Assembly (NCBI GenBank): GCA_021812745.1
Contig: JAKAMS010000102.1
Coordinates: forward strand, 1 to 8,198
Origin: Bacteroidota bacterium
Lineage (GTDB): Bacteria; Bacteroidota; Ignavibacteria; Ignavibacteriales; Melioribacteraceae
DNA length: 8,198 nt
Reading direction: 5' to 3'
Positions 7,401-8,198 of the stretch are shown piece by piece (within the stretch, counting starts at the first letter, position 1; every line of letters starts with the position of its first letter). Below the pieces are notes generated by a model. The model did no database searches and was not told where the DNA came from. It worked only from the letters and a program-made list of their open reading frames with translations. The position numbers and the translations under genes were made by a program.

Positions 7401-8198
7401 CTAATTTTGAATTTTTATCTTTTGACCCTTCTTTACACGGTCATTTTTCAAATTATTCCACGTCATTAAATTAGAAACATTCACATTGTAATTCTTTGCA
7501 ATTGTCCAGAGTGATTCCCCTTCTCTAACTACATGTATGGAGTTATTTGCATTTTTTGAATTTTGTTTTGATACAGTTTTATCAATCTTAGCAGAAGATT
7601 GCTTACTGATATTCAAAGTCTGCCCTACAATAATTTTACTGTTCTTCAAGTTATTCCACTTAATAATTTCTTTTGAAGTAACATTAAATTTTTCAGCTAT
7701 ATCAGAAAGAGTTTCGCCGCGTTTTACTTTATATGAGCCCAGATTCTCTTTAGATGTTTTAGCAGACTTAACTTTTGTTACACTATTCGATTTTGACGTT
7801 TTTGAAGAAGGATCAACATCAGAATAAATTTCAATTGTTTTGCCAATGACTACATTATTGTTTTTTAGATTGTTCCAATTTTTTATGTCAATAACCGAAA
7901 CTTTAAACATTTCGGCTATTGATCCAATTACATCACCTTTTTTAACAGTATAATGAAGAACATTTGCTTCTTTCCGTGTAGTATTATCGCCAAGTGAACT
8001 AGTAACACCTTTTCCGTGGACGATTAACACACTTCCGGCAATTAATTTGTTGGAGTTAAGTTTATTCCATTTTCTCAACTGCGCTACAGAAACGCCGAAC
8101 TTCTTGGCAATTCTACCCAATGATTCGCCTTTTCTTATCTTATATTTAGAAGTTTTACCGCTTACGTTTGCAAGTCTGCTCTCTCCACTTCTATCATC
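7401..8198 (-). CDS. LysM-repeat protein, C-terminal part (partial; probable cell-wall hydrolase)
   Basis: The frame is open to the window edge at 8198, so the 5' end and any catalytic domain lie outside. A TTG at 8120 is in frame but falls inside the first LysM repeat and is not a credible start. The visible 265 residues are four LysM domains, which bind N-acetylglucosamine in peptidoglycan. Serine/lysine-rich linkers join the domains, the longest being about 30 residues. There is no membrane segment in the visible part. Such C-terminal LysM strings are common on MltD-like lytic transglycosylases and on LysM-type endopeptidases or amidases; the first is my best guess, without direct evidence. 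The stop TAG (7403-7401) is 22 bases from the TPP aptamer, with no terminator between, so read-through into the thiamine operon leader is possible. Confidence 0.88.
   Translation of the reverse strand, partial: DDRSGESRLANVSGKTSKYKIRKGESLGRIAKKFGVSVAQLRKWNKLNSNKLIAGSVLIVHGKGVTSSLGDNTTRKEANVLHYTVKKGDVIGSIAEMFKVSVIDIKNWNNLKNNNVVIGKTIEIYSDVDPSSKTSKSNSVTKVKSAKTSKENLGSYKVKRGETLSDIAEKFNVTSKEIIKWNNLKNSKIIVGQTLNISKQSSAKIDKTVSKQNSKNANNSIHVVREGESLWTIAKNYNVNVSNLMTWNNLKNDRVKKGQKIKIQN
7407..8144 (-). repeat. Four LysM repeats
   Basis: Repeat 1 (about 8144-8016) starts YKIRKGESLGRIAKKFGVS; repeat 2 (7952-7824) starts YTVKKGDVIGSIAEMFKVS; repeat 3 (7733-7605) starts YKVKRGETLSDIAEKFNVT; repeat 4 (7535-7407) starts HVVREGESLWTIAKNYNVN. 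Each has the LysM plan: a beta strand, (K/E)G(E/D), IA, then W-N-(N/K)-L and a G-x-x-(I/L) closing strand. Repeats 2, 3 and 4 share WNNLKN exactly and repeat 1 has WNKLNS. Confidence 0.92.

Noticed and set aside
7379..7470. Promoter for the thiamine operon
   Set aside because: Several TTTG and AT-rich stretches exist, but none pair at proper spacing with a convincing second element. The region is also AT-rich coding sequence, so chance matches are expected.
7040..7474. 144-codon open frame on the + strand
   Set aside because: Antisense to the receptor signal-peptide region, the whole TPP riboswitch and the end of the LysM gene. The riboswitch structure explains this DNA better, and the translation has no domain character.
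7537..7827. 96-codon open frame on the + strand
   Set aside because: Antisense shadow of LysM repeats 2-4. Its phenylalanine- and leucine-rich composition is what the complement of lysine-rich linkers would give.
8118..8120. TTG as the start of the LysM protein
   Set aside because: It falls in the middle of a conserved LysM motif (KGESLGRIA), and the frame stays open and LysM-like upstream to the window edge.

Overview
The window is AT-rich bacterial DNA that looks like the Bacteroidota/Chlorobi/Ignavibacteria side of the tree. Two features point there: a TonB-dependent receptor with an N-terminal carboxypeptidase-regulatory-like domain, and a pyruvoyl-dependent arginine decarboxylase. Strong Shine-Dalgarno sequences (AAAGGAGG, AAAAGGAGA) are unusual for core Bacteroidota, so an Ignavibacteria- or Chlorobi-like lineage fits better. 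This placement is inferred from gene content and style; no rRNA or other decisive marker is present.

Region 1 (12-2729, + strand) is a tight three-gene run: tyrosyl-tRNA synthetase (tyrS), pyruvoyl-dependent arginine decarboxylase (pdaD, TTG start) and a TerC/Alx-family membrane protein. The gaps are 14 and about 7 bases, so one transcript is likely. The genes have no obvious single pathway.

Region 2 (2701-7378, - strand) is the most informative part. It is a predicted thiamine-uptake operon controlled by a TPP riboswitch. In transcription order it holds the TPP (THI-box) aptamer at 7378-7287, an antiterminator/terminator switch at 7296-7246, a TonB-dependent outer-membrane receptor, thiamine pyrophosphokinase and a sodium:solute symporter-family permease. 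The three genes are chained by overlaps (TGATG, then 14 bases). Together they suggest a route of outer-membrane import, inner-membrane import, and phosphorylation to TPP, which would shut the operon off through the riboswitch. The permease sits where a PnuT-type thiamine transporter is found in comparable Bacteroides loci, so it is a candidate thiamine transporter from a different family. Its end overlaps the TerC gene tail-to-tail by 29 bases.

Region 3 (7401-8198, - strand) is the C-terminal part of a protein with four LysM repeats, open to the window edge and probably a cell-wall hydrolase such as an MltD-like lytic transglycosylase. Its stop codon lies only 22 bases upstream of the riboswitch, with no terminator between. 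There are no tRNA or rRNA genes, insertion sequences, CRISPR arrays or gene-free stretches over 300 bases; the largest gap (7219-7400) is filled by the riboswitch and its switch region.
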